This document shows, piece by piece, positions 12,191 to 23,368 of a stretch of DNA of 64,000 nucleotides. Every line of letters starts with the position of its first letter. Position 1 is the stretch's first letter. This DNA is from Corticium candelabrum (lineage: Eukaryota; Porifera; Homoscleromorpha; Homosclerophorida; Plakinidae), in assembly GCF_963422355.1 (NCBI RefSeq), contig NC_085093.1, positions 3,678,001 to 3,742,000 on the forward strand, in the 5' to 3' direction. The notes under the pieces are model-generated. The model ran no database searches. It was not told where the DNA came from and saw only the letters and a list, made by a program, of their open reading frames with translations. The position numbers and the translations under genes were made by a program.

Positions 12191-15100
12191 GTACTTTATT
12201 TTTGTTGTCTTGGTGCTTTACAAACTAAATTTACGAAGACTCCAAACTTTTGTTGTTAGTTGACGTGTTTCGTAAGGTCAGTGTGGTTGGAAATGATTGC
12301 ATGTCTTATTGCATACTTGCCTTTCCAGCAAGATTGAACTGCAGCATATATGTAGGTACAATCAACAGTTGGCCAAGGAAGTTGTCATATCAGTTGTGAT
12401 GGCAAATGTTAGGCCATGCAAAATTAATTGGTTGTTGATGGTCAGCCTCTTTTGGGCTTGACCCATGAATATTTTATTTTTCTATTCTGGGTTTGAACTT
12501 CGTGTGGTAAGTCCTTACCAAGTAGTGACACGTGTCTACAGTTGTGTGTGACACGTTGCTCATTTATTGTTCACGTTTCTCGTCCTTTGTTGAGATCAAG
12601 GCCCTTTGCTGTTGCAGTTTTATGATGCATAGCAAGTTTTGATGATATAAAAATATAAATAAATAAATAAAATATAAAAATATGAAAATTTGAAAATATA
12701 GAAATACAAAAATGTAAAATATAGAAATGTAGAAACATGAAAATGTAAAATTGTAAAAATACAAAAATATAAAAATGTAAAATATATAAATATAAAAATA
12801 TAAAAAATATATATATATAAAAATATAAAAATGTAAAAATGTAAAAATATAAAAACGTGAAATTGTAAAAAATATAAAAAATGTAAGAATGTCAAAATAT
12901 ACAAATATATAAATACAAGCCGTTCGTCTGTCCCAATTGTTTCAGAAATTTTGACGTTCAACATGTAAGTAATTTTGCATGGCCTTGTCTAATTGTATTA
13001 TTTAGTATCTGAGGTTTACATAACTAACTAGATTCTTGCATGTACGCGAAATGTTATTTGTAACAAGTTGGTCTATTTGAGGTAAATACTTAATTAATTA
13101 TTCATTCAACTACTGCATATGAGTGTACGGAATTGCTGCTGATTGTACATTTGTTGCTGTTAGGTTTTCAGTGCAGATTTCAATAGAGATGCCATTTGAG
13201 ATCAAATCAATTCAGTCTCCTAGTCACAAACTAAAGACAAAGGTACATATCTTTCAATAGCATAAACATTACCGTAGGTTTCTAAATTCGTATGTCCGTG
13301 TGCAGAGGACGGCAACGATGGCAATGGTGGAACTGGAAGATGGTCAGCAGTTGAACGATGGTTTACAGTTGCTTGTCGGTCTTGCTGAAATTCACGTTCC
13401 ACGCATGTGGGTTGAAAAGTATCCCAGTTCTGAGCACAGAGTGAGAGCTAATTGTGGTATATGTATACAACAGTATACTATGTCAGTACATTTTTGTTTT
13501 GTGTATCGTTAGGCTTGCATGCTGACGTTCTATCCCGAGTTTGAGGCTGACTTTGACAGTGATTATGAAGTGATTTTTGTTTTGGATCAGTCCAATTCAA
13601 TGAAGGTATGCGGTTGGTACACTACAAATAGATGAATCGTAATTTCATTCTTGGGTGTGGTCAGGGGTCGGCTATTGAGGATGCTCGAAAGCTGGTGATG
13701 CTTGCATTGCATCACCTTCCAAATCACTGTCGATTCAATATCGTTGGATTTGGATCCGGTTAGTCAGGTCAATGTATTTATGTGATTGTGTTCTCTAACA
13801 TCATGCACGAAACTGTAGCTCACGAGGAGCTCTTTCCTGTGAGTCAACACAAGAACAAAGAAACAACGACTGCAGCACATCAATACATCAGGGTGCGTTG
13901 ATGTAGTCAACACTCAGTATTGATTTGTTGTTGATGTCTATCACCTGTATGGCAGTCATCTAAAGCTACACTTGGCAGTACCGACGTTTGGAGACCTCTG
14001 AGGTCATTCATGTTGACAGCACCTTCAGACAGCAATGACGCAGCTACTTTGCCTCGAAATGTTTTTGTCTTTTCGGATGGTCATATTAGTGAAGAAGAGG
14101 CGACGCTGGAATGTATCAGAAAGAGCTGTCATCTTACAAGAGTCTTTACTTTTGGAGTTGGGTAATAACACATGCAAGTTATGATATTTATGTTTTACAT
14201 GATATAGATCTATGTATACTGTATTTAGGTCAACGGCTAATCGTCACTTTTTACGCTCAATGGCGCATGTGGGAGGCGGTTGTTCAGTTTTCTTTGACTC
14301 GAAGGCAAAGAGCAAATGGGAAAGAAAGGTGAGTGGTGGGTGGACACCACTTGCAAGTTTTGTGTCACTACGCTAGTGTTGTTTAGGTAAAGTCACAGCT
14401 GGAAAAAGCAGGACAGCCGGTCTTGACTTCTGTTGAAGTTGACTGGCAACAGTTTGATGACAACAAGACATCGAAACCTGTTCAGGTGTTGCAATACTTT
14501 AGGCTAGGTCACTGGATAGTAAGAAGGATGCTAATTGTTTGCGTGCTAGGCGCCTGCAGAGATTATTTCGCTGTTCAGTGGATCGAGACAAGTGGTATAC
14601 GGATTTGTTGACAACTGCACGATGGTAGGATGTCAGCTATTGCTAATGTCATTCAGTAGATTACGTTTTATGTGACCACATTGCAGGCTACGTTGACGGC
14701 TCATATCGGTGGGAAGGAAGTATCTACAGTGGTATCCACTTCTGACTTGAGTGTGACAACTGGGAAAGTCAGTACAGTAGCAAATGTTGTGAATGTTGTT
14801 GTTTATATAGACGTTGTTGGTTGTTAGATTTTGCATCAGTTGACTGCAAGAGCGATAATCAGGGACTGGGATGAAGGCACTCTGGCTGCCGACAGGCTTG
14901 AACATGAAGTGGACGTTCGTTTGTGAAGCATTAGATGAGAGTGAGAGAATGTTACTTTCTGTAGATTGTGAAACATGACCGGAAGGCGTACATTATCAAC
15001 TTGAGTAAAGAATATTCCATTGTCACACAATTTACCAGCTTCGTTGCTGTTGAACACCGAGACGAGGTACTATGAATATGACAGCAAAAGATGTCATACA

Positions 15101-18100
15101 TTGACTCAGTATTTTTTGCAGTCTGAACAACTTTACAGGTCGAGTGGTCCATCTATCGAAGAGCTTGTTGCTAAAGAAGATATCGATATTTTGCCGTATA
15201 TCGGGTGGGCTGATTATGAAAAAGAGAAAGGAAAAGAACATGCATTAGAACTGGTGAATGCTTCGAGTTGATGAGAGGTTTTGTGATCGGTTGATAACTG
15301 AATGGTTGTAATTTTCAAGAGTGCCAAAGAAACGATTGCGCTTGCTCTAGAACAAGGGACATCTAGTCAAGACTTCTCTGTCTTGCAGGCAGAACGTGCA
15401 TTTCGAGATGCACATGAAGTTGCTCAGAAACACTTGGTACCCAACCATCCTTTGCGTTTGAAGGTATTTTGTCGATAGAGTTATAATACTATGTTTTAAT
15501 TTACTCTGTGTGTTATTGGTAGGCATCTCTTGCTTTTGCATCCTTTTTGCAGGATGTGAAGATGGAAACAGAAGAAGCCTGTCGGTTGGCACAGGAAGCA
15601 TTTGATGGTTTAAGCATGTTTAGATTTTGCCTTGGTGTGTGGTCATTGTTTGTGATCTGTAGATGCTATCTGTGAGTTGGACACGTTGAGTGAGGAAAGC
15701 TACAAAGATAGCACACTCGTCATGCAAGAGCTGCGAGACAAGCTGTTTGCGTAAGTTGTACGAAAAATAGTGCCTTACATATGCATTGTTGTACATCTAA
15801 ATTCTGCACCTGCATTAATTACTGATAAGTGGACTGTGGAATTCGTGTTAACATTAATGACATTGGTAGTATTGTTGACTGAGGTCGGTCGGTACTTACT
15901 AGCTTGTGTACACGCTTTAGTTTAGTGTGTAAGTATGTGACGACTGTATTGTAACGAGTTTCCTTAGTAAAGAACTTGACTTTGTCGAGATGTCCTGTAG
16001 AGCTGTTACACGTCACTGTCACTTGTTTGGATGTTCATGAGATCAGGCTATGTTTTTGTTCATTTCTGTCTTTGTAGTTTTATTTAGGACATTGGGTATG
16101 GAAATTGATTACCTAAGTATTACCTAAATCAGAGTCGTAGACAACAATATTTAAAAATTGCCATTCGCCAGACGCTAAATCCCATCAACTTCCGTTTTAA
16201 GGATGAGTTAATTAAATAAATAATTTATATGCGACAATCATTACCGTGTGAATTGTTTATAACATTTTAGTATTAACAAACTATACACCGTCTTTCCAAT
16301 TTCTAATTTGCGTACAGTGCACTGTAACTGGTGTATTTCATACTGCCATTCATGATTGCTTATTTTATTATTTGCGTTTACTGCCCCGCCCAATCATGAA
16401 GTGAACTAAAATTACTCTGTACAGCGCGAGTTAAACGGCCAAGCCTACTAGCACACGTTAGACCAGACCAATTACTATTTGCTGTCTATGCGTCTGTAAA
16501 TGCATAGCCAACAGATATCAATTGTTAAGGAAAGGCTTTACTAGCATAGCATTTACACAGCAAATGTTGAGCTGGATCATTTGTTCAATCAGTTATGTTC
16601 CATTATAACGTTCAAACATGGTTGACTGTTGGACACAAAGGTGTCACTTGCTCAAAGAAGAAGAGGCTGTAAGAAATTGTTTGGGCTATGTGAAGGGAGA
16701 TTATGGCATTAGAGATCTGTCTGTTGTGTCGTGGTTTGATGTCAGAATTTGATGTTGATGAAAGTTAATTAATTGTGAGAAGAAACGATCGTGACAAACC
16801 GCTTACAAATATACTCCCAAAACATACAAACAAACAAACGTAGTGATATACTGACAGACAGACTGGAAGTCGATTGAGCCTCTTGTAGTAAGCTCCTCAC
16901 AAAGCAGGCCACCGCTCACTGTGATGTCCTTCTGTTACACTTCTAGCTTAATAATACTAAACGTGATAAGCAGGGTTGGTCACTTTTAGTTATAAACTCT
17001 GTTGCAATTTCTAGTCGTTGTTTGTTGCTTTCTTATTGTGATGACATTTGAGGCATGATGCAACGTTTTACAGATATTGTGTATTTAGATGGAAAGGAGA
17101 TAAGGAGGTTGATGAAATCAAACAGACGATGTATGATCATATGTGTATTCTTGAAGAAGCACTCGAAGGCGTGTCTGTCGAGCTTGACGCTATGCTTGAA
17201 GACGAGCTTTATACACCACCACTGGATAAAGGTGCGTGAAATTTTAGCTTTTGTCAGACATACGTGGGTCATTGGAAGTTTTTTCGCCAAACACACTTCA
17301 CGTGATGTAAAATGTTCACTGGACAAATAGTCATTGTAGGTCTGGAAGGTGATGGCACTACTGAGATAAACTAAGACATTAAATATCACGATTTAACTTT
17401 GTATATAGCGTCTGGGGGCTTGTATTCGTTGTTAGCAACTGGATTGTGATTGTACTTTGTTTGCTTTTAGCAAGTAAGCAGCATTGTAATGATTTGTTAC
17501 TTTGTGACTGCTACCGGGTGTCATCAGTGGGAGAGGTATAGTTGTCACACAGGGTTCTGCCGACGGTGGTCAGAGGTGGTTGGGCCCGACACCATCGCTT
17601 GACACACACCGACCATCAGTCCTCATGTTTCGACCACCACTATATATTTTAGCTAGTGTTTACTTGCACCAATGGATGGCAGAAATCTAACCATGCCATA
17701 GTATAAACGTGAGAGTGGTCATCATAGTTCCTAGATGGTTGCAGCTTTCTTAGTCTGCTCTTTCAGATCATGAATCATAAGCAGTGGGATACATTCTGTT
17801 TGGTGCTTTCTTGTTTGTTTTGCGATGATACTTGATTGTCTTGGAATTTGCTCTACTTCTTTCTCGGATGTCTGAAATAGAAATAAACCACGCTCTTTAT
17901 TATTTTAATTAATGCAGCGTATACCTGACCACCACTCTGAGAATCCTGGGCAGAACTTTGATATTAATTGTGTATGTTGAGTAATTACAGCAATCAGAGA
18001 TGAAACCCTAATTATAAAGTGCACAAGGTGAAAGTTTTATCGTTTTTATCTATGAAAAGCTATGCATATCAGGTCTTATTTGATATCAATAAACCAGTGG

Positions 18101-21100
18101 GAGTACAGTGCACGACAGTTGCTTGATTAATTAATATATTGTTAGTACAGTCAGAGAGATGGACTAGACTGCTGTCTAGAAAGCAATGATCACATTGGTT
18201 TGTTTGGAAGGTGAGATATTTAGTTCGGCTTATGCTATGGCTTTTGAATCTTGTCAACTATCTGCACCATCTGTACCACTGCCACCACCACCACCTCCAC
18301 CTTCTGCAGTTGAGTCAACGTATGACACATTTTATTCTTTTGATGATAAATGGTCAGAACCTGTAGTCATTGACACAGGAATGGACACTGTGAAGGTAAC
18401 ATGCCGTGGTTGTTTTCATCTACGAATGTTTACTCTTTGTATGGTACAAGTGTTTTGTGCTCGTGATTTACAATAGGCTGGTGTGGCTGGAGACGACGCA
18501 CCAGGTGCAGTCTTTCCTGCTTTAGTTGGGAGACCCAGACATCAGGTATTAGTGTCCACGATGTTATCGTCGTTGATTTTTTACCAAGTGCATGGGTAAT
18601 TAATTGTGTAGGGTGTGATGGTGGGAATGGGCCAGAAGGACAGTTATGTTGGCGACGAGGCGGTCTCTAAACGAGGGATACTGACAATGCGTAGCCCTTT
18701 TGATCTGCGTCCCAAACAAGAACTGAAAGCAAAAGTTGTTCGCGACTCTTCTGCAGCAGGTATGTGACTCATATTCTGCTTGGTGGTTATTGTGTGGTAG
18801 CCAGAAACTGTCACAACAGACAGTATGTACAATCATAGTGATCAATTGTAACGGCTATACCTTTGTGTTGAGCAAGGGCGTCACGTACTATGGACTAGGG
18901 TATGCTGTAGTCCCACTTTTTGAGGGCGTGGTTTGTTAATAATTATTACTGTATTCAATCTCAATTTGTTGGAGATCATGCAGTCGTAGTGTAAGGTGGA
19001 TCATAAATTTTTATAATAATAATAATAATTTTTATACATTTTATATACATTCTATATATATATATATATATATATTATTTTATTAAATGTGATTGTGTTT
19101 AATAAATAAAAATTATATAAAATTTAAACACATTTAATAAAATATATACAATCAATATATGTAATTAATAAATAAAAATTCAAATTTGGTTAATTACATA
19201 TATTTTATATTTTATTAAATGTGATTTTTGTTTAAACCAAATTTAAATTTATTTAATTAAGGCATTCTAGTTTTGACATGGTATGCGTTAGCCTCGTCCC
19301 CAGACTCACGTGAGCCTGGCAGTGTCTGGTTCCCGTATGACACTTTCAGCCTCCTGTTTACTGCTAGGCTTACGTGAGTCTGGGTAAAGACTTAAACCTG
19401 GCACTGCTAGCACGCAGTTCCTGGAGGTCGCAGACCATAGGTTTCTCATGGTATTGATGACTAGCTAAAGAACTGAAAAGTGTAGGCGATCCTGTGTCGC
19501 AATTTGCTGCTCTCTGTGCACGACATTTCTCTAGATAGCTTGTGTAATACAATTTCTTAAAACTAGTTGTCGTAATTATTGAAATTTGTTAGAGCCTCCC
19601 ACTTTTCGACTTACGTGATGCTCCTGTATTGAGTCTGCTAACTTACTGTGTACTTTTTTGCATTACATGAATAGACATATCAGACCTTTTCATGCCTTGT
19701 ACTTTGAGGTGTTCATTGCTTTTGCATGAACGATGACAGGCAAGATTTGAAACGTGTAGTAACACACGTTTACATTGAATAAGTGATTAGATAACAATTT
19801 GGGTGTGGAAACATAGACAAAATATTAACCCTGGAGTTGTTGTTTCATTTGTTGGGAATTAATAGGTTTGACCTTTCATTCTTTTGTTTCTGTTTTGTGT
19901 GACTGTCTATAGCTCCTTCGAAAAAAGCCCTCAAAAAGGACTTGTCGTTGACCAGAGTTGCAGAAAGGGTTGCAAGTAGTGATTCAATGTTTACACCAGG
20001 GCCAGACAGTCTTAAATTGCATGCCATTACGGATGAAGACAAGTTCCCACTACCTGTAGCCTGTAGTATGAAAGCCCGTGGACCAGTGCTATGGACTAAA
20101 AGGCAAAACTCTCAACCATCCCTACCACCATCACCACTACCACCATCACCACCATCAGGAGGCGCACCACCACCACCAGGAGGCTCACCACCACTACCAT
20201 TAGGAGGTGCAGCACCACCACCACTACCACAATTTCGAAATTCACGTCAAGAGAGAGTACCACTTTTTGCATCGTTAAGTGAAGCACCGATTGCAGCACT
20301 ACCAGTACAAGCACAACCACCAATATTAATGCGATGTGCTGCAAAAATACGAGTAGGGCCAGTACCACCACGACGAGCACAACGACCACCACCAGCAGCA
20401 GCAGCACAACGACCACCACCAGAAGCACCAGTACCACCACCACCGGCACCACAACCACCAGCAGTAGCACCAGTACCAGCAGCAGCAGCACCACCACCAC
20501 TAGCTATACAAAAACCAAGATTAAGATCACGATGTTTAGTATCGTCAGATGTATCACGTTCGGTGCCAGCTCAATCTCAATTTCATTCAATATCATTTAG
20601 TTTAAATCTAGCACAAAGTGACTTACCATCACAAGGTGAGTCTGTACAAGAGCAGACAATACGACAAACTTCCAGAGCACACACTGGTTTAGCATCATCA
20701 TTTGAAAACACTGATGTTGCCCAGTCGAGTAAGTACAGTATCCTTGCTGTAGAACTGTCATATAACATTAAAATTTATTATTTTTTAATGAATCTGTTAT
20801 ATTTTATTTTATATGAATTATAAAATATATAAAAATTTAAATTTGGCTTAAACACAAATTACATGTAATAAAACGTATAAAAATTAATATTCTATATGAA
20901 CTATAAAAATATACAAAATAATATTTTGTATTCCATCCTAATGGCTGAGTCAATTGTACACGTTGTAAATGATTTTTGTCGTCTAGGAATGAAACGATTG
21001 CCAAGCAGGAAAGTACGATCATCGTTCGATCGTTTGGGTAATCCACTCGTTACATTTCTAGACACGTTAGTATTGCGTAGAATAATTATTACTTTTGCGC

Positions 21101-23246
21101 ATTTAGATTTTGAGCGTGAGCCGCGGTATAGGGACTGTATGATGACCGGCAGCAGTCCCATGGTAGTGGCCAAAGAGAAGGCGATTGGTGGTGAGATTGA
21201 AAGTGAAAGAGTACATGTAGACTGGATAGATCTGAATGGGCGATGCAAGGGCCTGGGCACGAGGCTACGTTTTAGCAAGAGGGTCCAGCCCTGGGCCAGC
21301 ACAGTAGAGATACAGCCTAGTCTCGAGTAGCCAGACCCTTTCCGCCGCGTCACGTCGCGGCTTCAGTCTCGCCCCGCGTACGCAGAAGGTCTGGCCACGC
21401 GAGACACCCTGGATAAGGCGAAAGACTAGAGCCTGGTTCACAATACACCTCGCGTTGTGTCGCGTCAAAGGAGGCCGTTTGCGACGCGACGCGATGCGAC
21501 GGGCTGGAATAGGAAAAAATCTTAGCCTGGAACCAACACGTCGCGTTAGAAACGGCCTCCTTTGACGCGACGCGAGGCGAGGTGTATTGTGAACCAGGCT
21601 TTATTGAAGAGATCTTTCGCCTCGTAAAGGCCGGCTGGGCCCTCAACCCTATACTTACCCTTGACTCCTTTACGTAAGTCTACTTGCTGAATAGTTTGTC
21701 GTCGCTTAGGATTTCTATCCATGCCACTGGCGGGAAGAAGAGCAAGAATGTTCTACGGTCCACCGGCGGAAGGAAGAGGAAGAAAGATCAACAGTCTGGG
21801 TAAATCCGTTGTATTTTACACACGTTGTTATCACAGTAGCACTTTCCGCATTTAGCATCTGAGGCTGATATGGCCCCGATGCGCGGTACCGACGTATGTA
21901 AGGGCAGCGACGACGACGACGATAGCTGGAGTGAAAGTCTTGATAAATCAGAAAAAAGTCTAGACGGCATACCTCACTCGGACCAACAAAGTACAGACAG
22001 TCGACGTCCAATTGCTCGTGGAAACCCGGATGACATACCGAAATTCTTCAGTGTTCAAAAGCCGGTTAGTTCGATCGCTATAGTCAACGCATGCCCAACA
22101 ATATTGAATTGCTGTGTTCATGCAGGAGGGGTATTGGGAATTTACTGAGTATCTCGGCACTCTGTTGAGCTTAGATCTGAACAATTTGCGTGAGAAGATT
22201 GAGTCGGCTGGTCTGAAGTCTCTAGGTAACGACACTGAATCGGAGCGATTGACTCTGTTTGCACTGTCACGCTATAAATGGTCCGCACCCGTGACTGGTC
22301 CTGAAACAGTTGAAGTCTATAACTGGTCCTGAACCGGTTGAGGTCTATCACTGGTCCGGAACCAGTTGAGGCCTATAACTGGTCCTGAACCAGTTGAGGT
22401 CTATAACTGGTCCTGAACCAGTTGAGGTCTATAACTGGTCCTGAACCACTTGAGGTCTATAGCTGGTCTGGTCCTGAAACAGTTGTGATCTATAGCTGGT
22501 ACTGAACAAGTTGTGGTCTATCTGGTCCTGAACCAGTTGTGGTCTATTATAACTGGTCATGAACCAGTTGAGGGTTATAGCTTGTCCTGAACCAGTTGTG
22601 GTCTATAACTGGTCCTGAAACAGTTGAGGTCTAAAACTGGTCCTGAACTGGTTGAGGTCTATAACTGGTCATCAACCACTTGAGGTCTATAGCTGGTCTG
22701 GTCCTGAACCAGTTGTGGTCTATCTGGTCCTGAGCCAGTTGTGGTCTATAACTGGTCCTGAAACAGTTGAGGTCTATAACTGGTCCTGGACGACCAGCTT
22801 GACTGCGGTAATATGGCACGCAATTAACCCTACATATAGTAGCCCTAGCCCTAACTCTAACCAAACAAACCCTATATGTCCGACCAGGACCAGTTACGGG
22901 TAGGACCAGTTGTGACCGCACTGTGGACATATTTGACGCTTGCCTTCAATCTCTAGGATCTACCATCTACAGCAAAGCGATGCACCTCTTTGCAACCGCC
23001 CTGGTTATCGTCTATCTACGCCACCACTTCCCTCGCCAGTTCCCATTGCTGCCGGGACTGCTCAAGGGTTGTGGAGATATCGACGTCAGGTGGCGACAGA
23101 ATATGACAAACGCACTGCGTTGGTTTCAGGAAACCGAGAAAACCATCCCGTCACTCTGTACTCGTTTGGAAATCGCAAAGTCGTACGAGAATTTCGCAGA
23201 GATGGCATTGGGAATTCGAGAGAAAGTGCAGCAGTGTTTTTCTTGA
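7036..23246 (+). CDS. PARP4: PARP4 (vault PARP) with inserted 14-3-3-like and actin-like segments; 41 exons
   Basis: Mono/poly-ADP-ribosyltransferase of vault particles. Start ATG 7036 gives MGIF, as in vertebrate PARP4. Exons: 7036-7164, 7225-7429, 8829-8905, 8960-9100, 9156-9314, 9393-9725, 9795-9955, 10014-10122, 10178-10206, 10265-10363, 10425-10509, 10567-10677, 10734-10777, 10850-10986, 11052-11407, 11473-11666, 13164-13242, 13306-13440, 13513-13605, 13665-13758, 13819-13892, 13956-14161, 14229-14328, 14387-14485, 14550-14624, 14687-14767, 14828-14908, 14965-15066, 15122-15253, 15320-15463, 15523-15607, 15663-15750, 17074-17231, 18211-18395, 18477-18545, 18612-18759, 19913-20635, 20987-21190, 21856-22064, 22126-22225, 22957-23246. 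They total 6123 bases (2040 residues; human PARP4 1724). Domains: BRCT ~1-105; helical domain ~240-400; catalytic ~402-600 with triad His435 (LLFHAS), Tyr475 (GSGIYF), Glu549 (DDEFVVY); VIT ~606-790; vWA ~880-1050 with MIDAS DQSNS; 14-3-3-like 1241-1346; actin-like ~1449-1516; proline-rich 1534-1773; vault-binding C-terminus ~1880-2040. Exon 37 has an alternative donor after 20728, same phase. Confidence 0.9.
7430..8828 (+). other. PARP4 intron 2 (1.4 kb), AT-rich, with one MITE
   Basis: Apart from the TA-flanked MITE at 7917-8213 this long intron has AT-rich sequence with no reading frame that resembles a known protein. Exon 3 is assigned to 8829 because only that acceptor restores the phase left by exon 2. 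Confidence 0.6.
7917..8213. mobile_element. Tigger/pogo-type MITE, 297 bp, TA target duplication
   Basis: The left end CAGTTGCGTGTCACTTATCC and the right end, read on the other strand, CAGTCACGTGTCGCTTATCC are imperfect terminal inverted repeats (17 of 20 match). TA dinucleotides stand directly outside at 7915-7916 and 8214-8215. The CAGT...CTTATCC ends are typical of Tigger/pogo elements of the Tc1-mariner superfamily. The repeated motif CTTATCC occurs twice near the left end and similar ATTTATCCAAC motifs near the right end. There is no transposase frame, so it is non-autonomous. Confidence 0.8.
11667..13163 (+). other. PARP4 intron 16 (1.5 kb) with low-complexity tracts
   Basis: Contains a stretch with GGGCCCGGC followed by ACAGACAGACAGA (11928-12135, possibly a tail of a dispersed repeat), a (TA)n run at 12139-12187, and a long A/T-rich tract of irregular AAAATATAAAAATGT units at 12645-12915. 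No coding region is supported; open frames here are low-complexity artefacts. Confidence 0.6.
15320..15750 (+). other. 14-3-3 C-terminal-half segment within PARP4 (exons 30-32)
   Basis: Three exons (15320-15463, 15523-15607, 15663-15750) encode about 106 residues that align without large gaps to the last helices of 14-3-3 proteins: an A-F-R-D-A-H-E-V-A helix, then HPLRL, then [15 protein letters not shown], and the family signature [15 protein letters not shown] followed by LRDKLF. The joins to flanking exons 29 and 33 keep phase (0 in, 2 out), so the segment is read as part of PARP4. The asparagines that contact phosphopeptides in 14-3-3 (N173 and N224 of the zeta form) are replaced by Ala and Lys, and the N-terminal half with the Lys/Arg/Tyr phosphate pocket is absent, so ordinary phosphopeptide binding is unlikely. 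Exon 33 (17074-17231) continues with an unrecognised, probably helical, acidic stretch. Confidence 0.85.
15751..17073 (+). other. PARP4 intron 32 (1.3 kb), no recognisable content
   Basis: No open frame, tRNA-like or repeat structure that I can support. The phase-2 donor after exon 32 matches the acceptor at 17074. Confidence 0.5.
17232..18210 (+). other. PARP4 intron 33 (1.0 kb), no recognisable content
   Basis: AT-rich with no supported gene. The acceptor used for exon 34 (…TTGGAAG, 18210) is not pyrimidine-rich, but it is the one that restores the phase. Confidence 0.45.
18351..18720 (+). other. Actin N-terminal segment within PARP4 (end of exon 34, exons 35-36)
   Basis: The end of exon 34 ([12 protein letters not shown]), exon 35 ([18 protein letters not shown] then RPRHQ) and the first part of exon 36 ([17 protein letters not shown] then SKRGILTM) align to actin residues about 5-68, nearly identical from residue 19 on. 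The DNase-I-binding loop of subdomain 2 is unchanged. The first phosphate-binding loop, DNGSGMCK in actin, is altered to DTGMDTVK, so nucleotide binding as in actin is not expected; the rest of actin is missing. The intron between HQ and GVMV lies at the position (codons 41/42) of a well-known actin intron. Exon joins before (18395/18477, phase 0) and after (18759/19913, phase 1) keep the PARP4 frame. It is preceded by a short run of prolines (18265-18300). Confidence 0.88.
21430..21600. mobile_element. Small MITE in PARP4 intron 38, absent from the paralogue
   Basis: Arms 21430-21480 and 21550-21600 are inverted repeats of 51 bases with only a few mismatches (ends AGCCTGGTTCACAATACACC). The other PARP4 copy (about 2520-2540) has an empty site at the matching place, so this copy inserted after the duplication or was lost from copy 1. 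The target duplication is probably TA, but the borders are ambiguous by one or two bases. The family is not recognised. Confidence 0.75.
22290..22800 (+). repeat. Minisatellite (~28-bp unit) in the last intron of PARP4
   Basis: About 18 units of the same hairpin-forming unit as at 3470-4290, but more uniform (mostly TCCTGAACCAG cores) and without the regular three-unit order. The flanking sequences, including a CCCTAGCCCTAACTC stretch after the array, are shared with the other copy. Confidence 0.9.
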
Positions 23247-23368
23247 CGATATAACTAGACAATGGTTTGCTGGAATTATGCACTATGCTTGCTTTTTTCG
23301 TTTCTATAGTCGGTGTTTGTACACGTCTAGATCTCTACACTGCGCAGTTTTCGATATCAATTTATACA

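Larger units (their letters stand above)
19120..23300 (+). repeat. Segmental duplication, copy 2 (partner 160-4790)
   Basis: See partner. Compared with copy 1 it has a shorter acidic exon, a shorter minisatellite and one extra MITE at 21430-21600; copy 1 has a longer acidic tract and a poly-C run at about 2451-2465. Confidence 0.85.

Noticed and set aside
12564-12964. Hydrophobic minus-strand frames (Phe/Tyr/Ile-rich)
   Set aside because: Translation of the AAAATATAAAAATGT-like tract in PARP4 intron 16.
15320-18759. Separate 14-3-3 and actin genes or pseudogenes lying inside PARP4 introns
   Set aside because: All exons from 15122 to 19913 join in one frame with matching phases, neither piece has its own start, stop or missing half nearby, and the PARP4 C-terminal exons are reached in frame only through them. 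Transcript data would still be decisive.
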